The notes below the pieces were generated by a model. The model was not told where the DNA came from. It saw only the letters and a program-made list of their open reading frames with translations, and ran no database searches. From Aliidiomarina shirensis (GTDB lineage: Bacteria > Pseudomonadota > Gammaproteobacteria > Enterobacterales > Alteromonadaceae): 64,000 nucleotides of DNA. This document shows positions 1-10,258 of the stretch, piece after piece; positions within the stretch are counted from its first letter, which is position 1, and each line of letters opens with the position of its first letter. Both the position numbers and the translations under genes were made by a program. The stretch spans positions 1 through 64,000 of the forward strand of contig NZ_PIPP01000004.1 in assembly GCF_003987345.1 (NCBI RefSeq), given 5' to 3'.

Positions 1-247
1 GTATAAAAGTAAACTTTCATACCTGCCACCGAAATGGCGTTTGGTTGATGCTTTTCTTGCGCAAGTGCCCACACAGATTACTTGGCTTGATATATTGTTA
101 AAGAACGTTTGCTCGGCTCAGTGGAGCGCGTAGCAGGGAAGCGAATTTTACGCGACCCAGTGAAGAAGTCAAGAGCTTGATTTCATTTTTTATCAAATCA
201 TTTTGCTTGGTTCTTACTGGCTGCCACCTCGGTGACAACGGAGGCGA
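1..247 (-). other. 5' leader of a 16S rRNA operon (16S gene lies off the left edge)
   Basis: Read on the minus strand, positions 107-95 give CGTTCTTTAACAA, matching the boxA antitermination element of proteobacterial rRNA operons. About 20 nt later (positions 76-62) comes GTGTGGGCACTT, a block that follows boxA in the E. coli rrn leader. This block is non-coding and runs toward position 1, so the 16S gene should begin just beyond the window. No part of the mature 16S is visible. The leader also occurs in 16S-23S spacers, but the strong promoter upstream and the neighbouring pssA favour the operon leader. Confidence 0.75.
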
Positions 248-275
248 ATTATATAGATCATATTTGATCGCGCAA
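248..275 (-). promoter_or_regulatory. rRNA operon promoter (sigma-70 type)
   Basis: On the minus strand there is a -35-like TTGCGC (275-270), a 16-nt spacer and a perfect -10 TATAAT (253-248). A GC-rich CGCCTCC discriminator follows, as expected for a stringently controlled rRNA promoter. AT-rich sequence at about 281-305 could be an UP element. Transcription would run into the boxA leader. A second promoter cannot be excluded. Confidence 0.6.
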
Positions 276-380
276 CCCCCAAATATGCTTTTTTCTTTAA
301 AAAAGACTCGTTCGCTCGAACTTTCACCAAGTACAGATCATTTCGCGAACAAAGCCTCCGTTTTGATACATTTTATCAAC

Positions 381-411
381 AAAAAGGCCCGCTCTTTTTC
401 AAGAGCGGGCC
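381..411 (-). terminator. Rho-independent terminator after pssA
   Basis: An 11-bp perfect stem GGCCCGCTCTT / AAGAGCGGGCC (386-396 and 401-411) has a 4-nt loop. It is followed on the minus strand by a run of five T (385-381). It sits 110 bp past the pssA stop codon and separates pssA from the rRNA promoter. Confidence 0.85.
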
Positions 412-522
412 ATAGATTCTTGTTCATATTTTGAGATGTAACTTATCTTTTTGGCTAATATATCTATTCAGCAACGTAAAACAGGCGATTCTCTAAGTTA
501 GTTATTCTAACTTTGCTACAAA

Positions 523-1350
523 CTAATCTTTATTCTTTTCACCATTAGCCGAGTCGGTTGCCTTCACATTCTCGTCTTTGCTGTGGTTGGTTGGTGTATC
601 GATATCATCTTTCTGGTCACCGAGCACGTGCTCAAGTTTCAACTTGTTTACGTTTTTGATTGTCATTACCGGGCCGGATACCGCGTAAGCAGTAAACAAT
701 AGAAACAACACGAGAGCCGGTTCAGTTGCAACAATAACAAATACAAGCACCACTAAAAGGATAACGAGGAAGTTAACCTTGCCTCGCCAATCAACATCTT
801 TAAATGAATGGTACTTAAAGTTGCTCACCATCAAGAGGCCACAAGCGATGGTAAATAGCACTACTATTAGGCTCACACTTTCAGGATCAAAATCGTATTT
901 CGCACCAACCCAAACTAAACCAGCCACGATAGCTGCTGCGCTTGGGATAGCTAAACCTTGAAAATACTTTTTATCTGCACTTGCACTAGCGGTATTAAAC
1001 CGAGCCAGCCTCAATGCACCACCTGCCACGAAAATAAATGCAGCCAGCCAACCTAACTTACCCACATCATGTAGCGCCCAGTTATAAGCTACTAACGCTG
1101 GTGCGATACCAAAGGAAACGATATCGGCCATACTATCGTATTCGGCACCAAACTCACTTTGAGTATTCGTTAAACGAGCAACCCGCCCATCGAGACCATC
1201 AAATACCATAGCAACAAAAATGGCAATTGCCGCTAACTCAAAGCTTCCATTCATCGAGGCAACAATGGCATAAAAGCCTGAAAACAAACCAGCGGTTGTC
1301 AGCAGGTTTGGTAACAAATAGATACCGCGATGTTTATTCTGGTCTGGCAT
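523..1350 (-). CDS. pssA: CDP-diacylglycerol--serine O-phosphatidyltransferase
   Basis: This membrane enzyme makes phosphatidylserine from CDP-diacylglycerol and L-serine, the committed step to phosphatidylethanolamine. The CDP-alcohol phosphatidyltransferase signature D-x2-DG-x2-AR-x8-G-x3-D-x3-D is intact (DGLDGRVAR ... GAEYDSMAD), and several hydrophobic segments follow. The C-terminus is charged and acidic. The reading frame extends to 1395, but AGGAAAA lies seven bases before the ATG at 1350, while nothing like a ribosome site precedes 1395. I therefore start at MPDQNKHRG (275 aa). The protein is of the bacterial type II (Bacillus-like) integral-membrane class, not the peripheral E. coli PssA. 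Terminators lie on both sides, so it is probably monocistronic. Confidence 0.92.
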   Translation of the reverse strand: MPDQNKHRGIYLLPNLLTTAGLFSGFYAIVASMNGSFELAAIAIFVAMVFDGLDGRVARLTNTQSEFGAEYDSMADIVSFGIAPALVAYNWALHDVGKLGWLAAFIFVAGGALRLARFNTASASADKKYFQGLAIPSAAAIVAGLVWVGAKYDFDPESVSLIVVLFTIACGLLMVSNFKYHSFKDVDWRGKVNFLVILLVVLVFVIVATEPALVLFLLFTAYAVSGPVMTIKNVNKLKLEHVLGDQKDDIDTPTNHSKDENVKATDSANGEKNKD

Positions 1351-1422
1351 AGTTTTTCCTGTGATTACAAAAAGAATCTTATCCGTTAGCTTCAAAGCAT
1401 ATCATATTTGCCTACTATATAT

Positions 1423-1451
1423 AAAAAGCGCTACCCAGAGATAGCGCTTTT
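1423..1451 (-). terminator. Rho-independent terminator after clpB
   Basis: A 10-bp stem AAAAGCGCTA / TAGCGCTTTT (1424-1433, 1442-1451) has an 8-nt loop. It lies 35 bp past the clpB stop. On the minus strand the stem ends in a T-rich run. Confidence 0.8.
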
Positions 1452-1485
1452 CATTACGAGCGATGTCATATAGAACAACACTTGG

Positions 1486-4059
1486 TTACTGCTTGAGTAC
1501 CAATCCTTCTTCCCCAGCATCCACTTTAATAACCTTTCCTGGTATCAAAGTTCCTGCAAGAATTTGTTGTGCCAACGGGTTCTCCAATTCATTTTGAATA
1601 GCGCGCTTCAAAGGCCGGGCACCGAAAATAGGATCGAAGCCAACTTTTGCAAGCTGAGTAATTGCCGCATCGGATACATCAAGTTTGTAATCTCGGCTTT
1701 CTAGACGATCGAACAAACGCTGCAACTGAATCTTAGCAATTTTATTCAAATGTGAATCCGCCAGTGGATGAAACACAACCGTTTCATCAATTCGATTAAG
1801 AAACTCAGGTTTAAACGCAGTTCGAAGAACATCATTTAACATCGCTTTCATTTCTTCGTATTCAACTTCGCCGGCATGCTCTTGAATTAAATGGGAGCCT
1901 AAATTCGAGGTCATGATGATTACGGTGTTGCGAAAATCTACCGTACGCCCTTGGCCGTCGGTAAGCCGCCCATCATCAAGCACCTGCAACAAGATATTAA
2001 ACACATCAGGATGTGCTTTCTCCACTTCATCAAGCAATACTACCGAATATGGGCGACGGCGCACTGCTTCCGTTAAATAACCACCTTCCTCATACCCAAC
2101 ATATCCCGGAGGTGCACCTACAAGCCGAGCAACACTGTGCTTTTCCATAAACTCCGACATATCAATTCGTACCATTGCATCATCGGAATCAAACATAAAT
2201 CGAGCTAGTGCTTTGCACAGTTCCGTTTTACCCACCCCAGTAGGGCCAAGAAATAGGAACGAACCCGTAGGTCGATCCGGGTCGCTTAAACCCGCTCGCG
2301 AGCGGCGAATTGAATTTGCTACTGCAACCACAGCTTCATGTTGACCAACAACCCGTTGATGCAAATTATCTTCCATATGAAGAAGCTTTTCACGCTCACC
2401 TTCCAGCATTCTTGCTACAGGAATACCTGTCCATCGCGCAAGCACCTCAGCAATTTCTTCATCGGTAACGCGATTTCGCAGCAATGTCATCTCTTGAATT
2501 TCCGCGCTTAACGCTACTTCTAACTGGCGTTCTAAATCTGGAATTTTTCCATATTGAAGCTCGGCCATGCGATTAAGATCTCGAGCCCGATTGGCTATTT
2601 CAAGATCATTTCGCGCCTGATCCAACAGCTCCTTTATATGTTGGTGCCCTTGCACCGCCATTTTCTCGCTATTCCACACGGTTTCTAATTCTGCGTATGA
2701 ACCTTCGAGTTCACTTAGTTCATTACTCAACGTTTCTAAGCGCTTTTTACTCGCATCATCTTTCTCTTTCGCCAGCGCCTGCTGTTCAATTTTTAGCTGA
2801 ATGATTCTACGTTCAAGGCGATCCAACTCCTCAGGTTTTGAATCCATTTGCATGCGAATACTAGAGGCGGCTTCATCAATGAGATCTATCGCTTTATCTG
2901 GCAGCTTACGATCACTGATGTAACGATGAGATAACGTTGCCGCCGCTACAATAGCGGGATCGGTAATCTCAACAGAATGATGGAGTTCATATTTTTCCTT
3001 CAAGCCTCGAAGGATCGCGATCGTATCTTCAACAGAAGGCTCTTCTACTAGAACCTTTTGGAAGCGGCGCTCGAGAGCTGCATCTTTCTCAATGTATTTT
3101 CTATACTCATCCAACGTGGTAGCGCCAACACAATGAAGCTCCCCGCGTGCTAAAGCTGGTTTCAGCATATTGCCGGCATCCATTGCACCTTCCGCTTTAC
3201 CGGCACCCACCATGGTGTGCAGCTCATCGATGAATAAAATAACTTGCCCTTCTTCTTGCTGCAGCTCATTCAAAACCGCTTTTAAGCGCTCTTCAAATTC
3301 CCCACGGTATTTTGCGCCAGCTAACAGTGCACCTAGATCTAATGAAAGTACGCGTTTGCGCTTTAAGCCTTCAGGCACTTCGCCGTTAACTATACGCTGG
3401 GCCAACCCTTCAACAATGGCGGTTTTACCCACCCCTGGTTCACCTATCAGCACTGGGTTGTTCTTCGTACGCCGCTGCAGCACTTGTAAAGTTCGGCGAA
3501 TTTCCTCATCCCGGCCAATAACCGGATCAAGCTTGCCCTGCTCAGCACGCTCAGTTAAATCAATTGTGTATTTCTGCAACGCTTGGCGTTGCTCTTCAGC
3601 GTTTGCATCATCAACACTTTGCCCTTTCCGCAAATCTTCGATTACCTTTTCTACCTGCTTAGTCTGCACACCCTGTGATTTAAGAAGGGCGCCAAGCTTG
3701 CCTTTATCTTCCGTTGCCGCAAGAACAAATAACTCACTCGAAATAAAACTATCTTTCCGTTTCTGCGAGAATTTATCGCATAAATTTAATAAGTTAGCGC
3801 TATCCCGAGAAATTTGAACGTCGCCACCAGTGCCCTGAACTTCGGCTACACTATCGAGAATTTTAGTTAGCTCAGCTCTAAAGGTGGCAATGTTAACACC
3901 AAGTTGCTGGAGCAACGGCCGCACAGAACCGCCATCTTGGTTCATGAGGGCAAGCATAATATGCACAGGCTCAATAAACTGATGATCACGCCCAAGCGCC
4001 ATTGATTGGGCCTCCGCGATAGCGGATTGAAATTTACTTGTAAAACGTTCCATACCCAT
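1486..4059 (-). CDS. clpB: ATP-dependent disaggregase chaperone ClpB
   Basis: ClpB is a cytosolic Hsp100 AAA+ hexamer that pulls polypeptides out of aggregates together with DnaK. The order is an N-terminal Clp_N repeat domain (about 1-145), AAA1 with Walker A GEPGVGKT (about 203) and Walker B ILFIDELH, a coiled-coil middle domain (about 400-530), and AAA2 with GPTGVGKT (about 605) and [13 protein letters not shown]-terminal D2-small domain ends the protein. At 857 aa it matches E. coli ClpB. The middle domain and absence of a ClpP-binding loop distinguish it from ClpA/ClpC. GAGGT five bases before the ATG supports the MGMERF start. A heat-shock-like promoter lies upstream. Confidence 0.97.
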   Translation of the reverse strand: MGMERFTSKFQSAIAEAQSMALGRDHQFIEPVHIMLALMNQDGGSVRPLLQQLGVNIATFRAELTKILDSVAEVQGTGGDVQISRDSANLLNLCDKFSQKRKDSFISSELFVLAATEDKGKLGALLKSQGVQTKQVEKVIEDLRKGQSVDDANAEEQRQALQKYTIDLTERAEQGKLDPVIGRDEEIRRTLQVLQRRTKNNPVLIGEPGVGKTAIVEGLAQRIVNGEVPEGLKRKRVLSLDLGALLAGAKYRGEFEERLKAVLNELQQEEGQVILFIDELHTMVGAGKAEGAMDAGNMLKPALARGELHCVGATTLDEYRKYIEKDAALERRFQKVLVEEPSVEDTIAILRGLKEKYELHHSVEITDPAIVAAATLSHRYISDRKLPDKAIDLIDEAASSIRMQMDSKPEELDRLERRIIQLKIEQQALAKEKDDASKKRLETLSNELSELEGSYAELETVWNSEKMAVQGHQHIKELLDQARNDLEIANRARDLNRMAELQYGKIPDLERQLEVALSAEIQEMTLLRNRVTDEEIAEVLARWTGIPVARMLEGEREKLLHMEDNLHQRVVGQHEAVVAVANSIRRSRAGLSDPDRPTGSFLFLGPTGVGKTELCKALARFMFDSDDAMVRIDMSEFMEKHSVARLVGAPPGYVGYEEGGYLTEAVRRRPYSVVLLDEVEKAHPDVFNILLQVLDDGRLTDGQGRTVDFRNTVIIMTSNLGSHLIQEHAGEVEYEEMKAMLNDVLRTAFKPEFLNRIDETVVFHPLADSHLNKIAKIQLQRLFDRLESRDYKLDVSDAAITQLAKVGFDPIFGARPLKRAIQNELENPLAQQILAGTLIPGKVIKVDAGEEGLVLKQ

Positions 4060-4100
4060 GATTTACCTCACTGAAAGCATAAAGTAATGCCAATACAAGT

Positions 4101-4129
4101 AATGTGGGTATGTTTTCTGCTATTTCAAG
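4101..4129 (-). promoter_or_regulatory. Sigma-32 (heat shock) promoter of clpB
   Basis: The minus strand reads CTTGAAA (4129-4123), a 14-nt spacer, then CCCACATT (4108-4101). This closely fits the sigma-32 consensus CTTGAAA-N13/14-CCCCATNT. It lies about 40 bp before the clpB start, as expected for a heat-shock gene. Confidence 0.75.
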
Positions 4130-4158
4130 GATGTTTAGGAAGGATTGTAAAGAATTAT

Positions 4159-4893
4159 TTACGTGCGCCAGATCAATGTAGCCATGCGCCCCGTTTTACC
4201 ATCGCGGCGAAAAGAAAAGTAATCCAAAGGCTGGTTATAAGTACATTCACCGCCGCCTGACACGGATTGCACTCCATGAAGCTGCAGCTGCTGGGTAGCT
4301 ATCGCATATATATCTGCAAGGTATTTCGCACCATAAGGCCGAAATGCATGCGCTAAATCACTATGTAACGACAGCATTGCAGTACGTACATCTTCACCGA
4401 CTTCAAATGCATTAGGCCCAATGGCAGGACCAAGCCATGCATGTATCTTATTTTTAGGAGATTTAAATTCTGCGAGCGCATGCTCTAAAATATTACTCGC
4501 CAAGCTGCGCCAACCACAATGAACTGCGGCTAACTCTTGCCCATCTTCACTAGCCAGTAATACGGGCAAACAATCCGCCGTCATTATTACCAAAGGTGTG
4601 TTCGCACAATCGGTATATGCCGCATCCCCCTCAGGTATATCTTTACAGCCATTTTCTGAGATGCGAATTACACCGTTGCCATGCACTTGATTCAGCCAGC
4701 AAGGTTGCTTTGGAAGTTTTAAGTATCGCGTTAATCGCTTCCGATTCGTTTTTACTGCCGCCGGCAAATCATGCACATGCGCCCCTAAGTTCAAACTTCC
4801 GTAAGGGGCTACGCTCACTCCACCACTGCGTTGGCTACTAAAGCCATGAACTTTGTCAGCTATGGGCCAGTTCGGCAGTAAACCACGAATCAT
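4159..4893 (-). CDS. pgeF: YfiH/PgeF family copper-zinc purine nucleoside phosphorylase-like / peptidoglycan editing factor
   Basis: This belongs to the YfiH (DUF152, laccase-like) family. E. coli members limit mis-incorporation of L-Ser into peptidoglycan, and relatives act as purine nucleoside phosphorylases or polyphenol oxidases. Family motifs NQVHG (about 68), TADCLPVL (about 105) and AAVHCGWR (about 122) supply the conserved metal-binding His, Cys and His. The length of 244 aa is normal. Its ATG overlaps the rluD stop by four bases (ATGA), so the two genes are translationally coupled, the usual gammaproteobacterial arrangement. Confidence 0.92.
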   Translation of the reverse strand: MIRGLLPNWPIADKVHGFSSQRSGGVSVAPYGSLNLGAHVHDLPAAVKTNRKRLTRYLKLPKQPCWLNQVHGNGVIRISENGCKDIPEGDAAYTDCANTPLVIMTADCLPVLLASEDGQELAAVHCGWRSLASNILEHALAEFKSPKNKIHAWLGPAIGPNAFEVGEDVRTAMLSLHSDLAHAFRPYGAKYLADIYAIATQQLQLHGVQSVSGGGECTYNQPLDYFSFRRDGKTGRMATLIWRT

Positions 4894-5858
4894 ACTTCTT
4901 TATGTTCCTTCAAATCAGTTCGCAATGCCGCTAACAAGTCCTGCATATCATCAGGCAATGGCACTTCCCATTCCATTAGCTCCCCCGTTCTTGGGTGCTC
5001 CAACGCTAATCGAATAGCATGCAAAGACTGCCTAGTGAATCCTCGCAATAGCGTAATAAAAGTTTCGCTTGCTTGCCGAGGAGGTCTTGGCCGCCCGCCA
5101 TACTGCGGATCACCAACAAGTGGATAACCTAAGTGAGCCATGTGCACGCGTATTTGGTGCGTCCGGCCACTTTCTAATCTTAAGCGTAACCGAGTGTGCG
5201 CGCGAAACCGTTCCGCTACCCGATAATGCGTTACCGCCGGCTTGCCTGATCGCGTAACTGCCATTAACGTGCGCTTTGTTGGGTGCCGGCCAATCGCCGC
5301 GTCCACAGAACCACCCGCGGTCATAACACCGGTACAAACCGCTTCATACTCACGGGTAATTTCCCTCGCTTGCAAAGCAGCCACTAAGGCCGTGTAACTT
5401 GGCAATGTTTTCGCCACCACCATTAAACCTGTGGTTTCTTTATCCAACCGATGCACGATACCAGCGCGTGGCAATTGCTCAAGGCTAGTACAATGATGCA
5501 ACAACGCGTTCAGCAAGGTTCCATCAGGTGTACCGGCGCCAGGGTGCACCACCAAACCAGCAGGTTTATTGATAATTAAAATATCATCATCTTCATAGAT
5601 AACGTTTAAATCAATAGCTTCTGGTGCCGAGAAAACCTCCGGCTCAAGCGTTGCTTCAAGCACAACCTCTTGACCTGAAATAACTTTTTCGCGTGGCTTT
5701 GTTACTACTTCGCCATCTATCCGAACATTACCTTCTTGAATCCAAGTTTTTAAACGCGAACGCGAAAAATCTGGGAACAATTCTGCTAATGCTTGGTCCA
5801 ATCTCGCACCTAGAAGGTGATCAGCAATAATTGCTGTTTGTTTCACATAGTCTGTCAT
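4890..5858 (-). CDS. rluD: 23S rRNA pseudouridine(1911/1915/1917) synthase RluD
   Basis: RluD isomerises three uridines in helix 69 of 23S rRNA, at the subunit interface. An N-terminal S4 RNA-binding domain (about 12-70) precedes the RluA-type catalytic domain. That domain carries HRLDKETTGL with the catalytic Asp, and RTHQIRVHMAH and VGDPQYGGR downstream. Whole-length similarity to E. coli RluD is strong. The frame is open to 5891, but the family N-terminus and a GCAGGT upstream favour the ATG at 5858 (322 aa). It is coupled to pgeF downstream and divergent from bamD, the conserved order in related genera. Confidence 0.93.
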   Translation of the reverse strand: MTDYVKQTAIIADHLLGARLDQALAELFPDFSRSRLKTWIQEGNVRIDGEVVTKPREKVISGQEVVLEATLEPEVFSAPEAIDLNVIYEDDDILIINKPAGLVVHPGAGTPDGTLLNALLHHCTSLEQLPRAGIVHRLDKETTGLMVVAKTLPSYTALVAALQAREITREYEAVCTGVMTAGGSVDAAIGRHPTKRTLMAVTRSGKPAVTHYRVAERFRAHTRLRLRLESGRTHQIRVHMAHLGYPLVGDPQYGGRPRPPRQASETFITLLRGFTRQSLHAIRLALEHPRTGELMEWEVPLPDDMQDLLAALRTDLKEHKEV

Positions 5859-5996
5859 AGAACCTGCGTTATGCATCCTCGTGCTGTGCATCGTTGCTTT
5901 AGTACGTTACAATCTGGAATTAGTACCTAGTGTACTTCAGATGATGATAAACATCCCAGGGAATTCAACGGAAAAATAAAAGAGATCAGGTTAATC

Positions 5997-6722
5997 ATGA
6001 GAGTAGTTCTTTCGATCGCCATCTGCGCAGTGTTATTTTTAAGCGGATGTTCATCTCGCTCAGACGACAATATACAACGTTCTGAGCTAGAAAATTTATA
6101 CGAATTATCACAAGATTATTTGCAAAATGGGCGCTTCGCCGATGCGGCAACGTTATTAAGCCAAATAAATGCGCGTTACCCTTTTGGCCCATACGCACAG
6201 CAAATTCAACTCGATTTGATTTATGCGCAATATAAGGTAGGCCGACAAGATCAGGCGCTTACGGTTATTGACCGCTTTTTATCATTAAATCCAAATCATG
6301 CGGATAACGATTACGTTCGTTACATGCGTGGGCTTGTGCACCTTCAAGCCGAAGGCGCATTTTTCCAAGATGTATTTGGTGTCGATCGTAGTGATAGAAA
6401 CCCAGTTTATGCCGAGCGCGCGTTTGATGATTTTGCTGAGTTAGTGCAACGTCATCCCGACAGCAAGTATGCCGCTGATGCACGCCAGCGCATGGTATGG
6501 ATTCAATCTCGCTTAGCTAAACATGAACTTGCGGCAGCGGAATACTATTTACGCCGGGAAGCCTACATGGCAGCAGCGCGGCGCAGCGTTTACATTGTGG
6601 AGAATTTCCCCAACGTAATCGAGGCCAAGCGTGCACTAGAAATCATGGTAGCCAGCTATGAAGCGCTAGATTTAACGCAAGAAGCGAATGATGCACAGCA
6701 GGTGTTGAACGCTAACTTCTAA
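5997..6722 (+). CDS. bamD: Outer membrane protein assembly factor BamD (lipoprotein)
   Basis: BamD is an essential lipoprotein of the BAM complex that inserts beta-barrel proteins into the outer membrane. A signal peptide ends in the lipobox LSGC (Cys18). The remainder is made of TPR-like helical pairs such as QDYLQNGRFADAATLLSQI. At 241 aa it matches E. coli BamD. It is transcribed away from rluD, a conserved head-to-head pair. The 100-bp gap must hold both promoters, though I could not single out a convincing one. Confidence 0.93.
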   Translation: MRVVLSIAICAVLFLSGCSSRSDDNIQRSELENLYELSQDYLQNGRFADAATLLSQINARYPFGPYAQQIQLDLIYAQYKVGRQDQALTVIDRFLSLNPNHADNDYVRYMRGLVHLQAEGAFFQDVFGVDRSDRNPVYAERAFDDFAELVQRHPDSKYAADARQRMVWIQSRLAKHELAAAEYYLRREAYMAAARRSVYIVENFPNVIEAKRALEIMVASYEALDLTQEANDAQQVLNANF

Positions 6723-6730
6723 AATAATGG

Positions 6731-8737
<2,007 letters not shown>

Positions 8738-8825
8738 GCCGACATCCAATTCCAAGCAAAGGGAGATGCGCTAAGTGCGCTCTAATGCTGCGAATAATAT
8801 AGTAACCTCAAGCCCCTCGCAAACT

Positions 8826-9350
8826 TCAGCAAGGTGCGAGTAGAAAACGGCTATCACCACTGGCTAAATAAAAACCCGGATGTTCATCATCCCGTTCTGA
8901 TTCAGCAATTTCTGCCCATTGATAATATACATTTCGCTGCACCCGAGCCCTGAATTGATCACGCACTATCACTGCAGGTAAATCATTATCAATAACTAGG
9001 GGGTGAGATTCGTTGATGAGATAACGCTCATCAACGTTAGTGGATACTTGTAAAAACGGTTTATCGTCTTTTGTAACTTGCTGCCAAGTGGTGATAACAA
9101 AGGGCAAATCGTCAACTTGGATGCGAACTTTCTCGGCTGGTGTCACCAGAAAATATTCGCTGCCCTCTCGTTTTAGCACGCTCGCAAACAAACGCACTAA
9201 TGCGTGCCGACCAATTGGCGAGTTCATGTAAAACCACTGCCCATCGGCCGCTATGCGAATATCGATATCGCCACAAAAAGGTGGGTTCCATTGCTCAACT
9301 GGCGCTCTATGCTGATGCTCCAAGCTAGCTTGTAGTTTACCTATGTCCAT
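8826..9350 (-). CDS. DUF1285 domain protein
   Basis: This 174-aa protein matches DUF1285 from its N-terminal part (PVEQWNPPFCGDIDIRI, then WFYMNSPIGRHALVRLF) to its end. Known structures of the family are small paired folds with no assigned reaction. No signal peptide or membrane segment is visible, so it is probably cytosolic. It begins nine bases after the stop of the upstream LuxR-type regulator and is probably co-transcribed with it. Function is unknown. Confidence 0.85.
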   Translation of the reverse strand: MDIGKLQASLEHQHRAPVEQWNPPFCGDIDIRIAADGQWFYMNSPIGRHALVRLFASVLKREGSEYFLVTPAEKVRIQVDDLPFVITTWQQVTKDDKPFLQVSTNVDERYLINESHPLVIDNDLPAVIVRDQFRARVQRNVYYQWAEIAESERDDEHPGFYLASGDSRFLLAPC

Positions 9351-9359
9351 AATTCGTAT

Positions 9360-9965
9360 TTAGTTTTGGCGCAACAAATACCAAAGTGTTGCTTCGGTGC
9401 GATTAGAAACCTTAATCGCTTTAAAAATCGCCGATAAATGCACACGAATGGTACCTTCAGTAATACCAAGGATATTCGCAATCTCTTTATTTGATAAACC
9501 CTGAGCGAGAAGCTGCATAATTTCCCGTTGCCGCGGCGACAATTTTCGATCTGCCTCGGTTTGTTTACGATAAGGGAGATCATCAAGCGGTAGATAGGGC
9601 TTATCTTGCAATAACCCATGAATGGCAAGTTTCACACTCTCGGCGCTCGCATCTTTACGCAAATAGCTTTGCGCACCCTGAGCGATTCCGGTTTGAATAT
9701 CCGCTGTAGCTCGACGCCACGTAAACAACACAATATGGGAGTTAGGCGCTAAGCTATGCAGTGTATTCGTAACAAACCGATGATCAGCGTCAGGTAAATC
9801 TAATTCAGCGAAAATAAGATCGTAAGTTTCCCCTGAATTAATGTAGCTTTTCGCTACTTCAAGGCTTGTTGCTTCGTAAATTGCAACTGATCCTGGTTGC
9901 GAAGTCAGCAAATGAATCAGCCCGGTTCGCGTTAGAAACTGCGGATCAATAATTAAAATCTTCAT
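9360..9965 (-). CDS. NarL/LuxR-family regulator with a degenerate receiver domain
   Basis: A receiver-like domain (about 1-120) is followed by a LuxR helix-turn-helix (about 140-200; LSPRQREIMQLLAQGLSNKEIA). The receiver is unusual. The position of the phosphorylated Asp, four residues before the Pro of the LDLP loop, is Glu54. The paired acidic residues near the N-terminus are reduced to Asp7-Pro8. Thr82 and Lys104 of the switch remain. Loss of Asp with a Glu substitute suggests a phosphorylation-independent, perhaps constitutively active regulator. No sensor kinase lies nearby. It heads a probable operon with the DUF1285 gene and faces a divergent amidohydrolase across a gap rich in inverted repeats. 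Confidence 0.85.
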   Translation of the reverse strand: MKILIIDPQFLTRTGLIHLLTSQPGSVAIYEATSLEVAKSYINSGETYDLIFAELDLPDADHRFVTNTLHSLAPNSHIVLFTWRRATADIQTGIAQGAQSYLRKDASAESVKLAIHGLLQDKPYLPLDDLPYRKQTEADRKLSPRQREIMQLLAQGLSNKEIANILGITEGTIRVHLSAIFKAIKVSNRTEATLWYLLRQN

Positions 9966-10030
9966 AATCGCTTGTGCTCTCTACAGTAACAGCAGGTGTT
10001 CGGTAAGAAACATGTTGATGGCGAGTTCCC

Positions 10031-10094
10031 CTCTATTTACACAAACTTTAACAAATATATTAGATAAGTGTTAGCTCTAGGTGTGTAAATAGAG
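10031..10094. promoter_or_regulatory. 13-bp perfect inverted repeat between divergent genes
   Basis: CTCTATTTACACA (10031-10043) and its exact complement TGTGTAAATAGAG (10082-10094) are separated by 38 AT-rich bases. They lie in the gap between the LuxR-type regulator and the divergent amidohydrolase. The two half-sites could be regulator-binding sites about five helical turns apart, or arms of a cruciform or long hairpin. Confidence 0.55.
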
Positions 10095-10110
10095 ATTATT
10101 CGATGCCTTT

Positions 10111-10126
10111 ATGAGATGAATCTCAT
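10111..10126. promoter_or_regulatory. Palindromic operator candidate
   Basis: ATGAGAT-GA-ATCTCAT is a 7+7 dyad, of a length typical for a dimeric helix-turn-helix repressor or NarL-type regulator. It lies about 130 bp before the amidohydrolase start and next to the 13-bp inverted repeat. Confidence 0.45.
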
Positions 10127-10258
10127 AGTATTCCTGCAATATCGCGTTCGTACTAGCTAGATTCAATGAATTGAGTGCTTGTTAAATCAGAACCTGTACT
10201 GATGGTAAAAAACGAGTATATTAACTATTACAATTTTTTGGCTAACAAAAGGTCCGCA

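Noticed and set aside
177-434. 85-aa plus-strand ORF near the left edge
   Set aside because: It overlaps the rRNA promoter and the pssA terminator on the other strand and has no protein-like features or ribosome site.
3170-3817. 215-aa ORF antisense to clpB
   Set aside because: It is a shadow of the strongly conserved clpB frame, with a Ser/Pro-rich composition typical of antisense readings.
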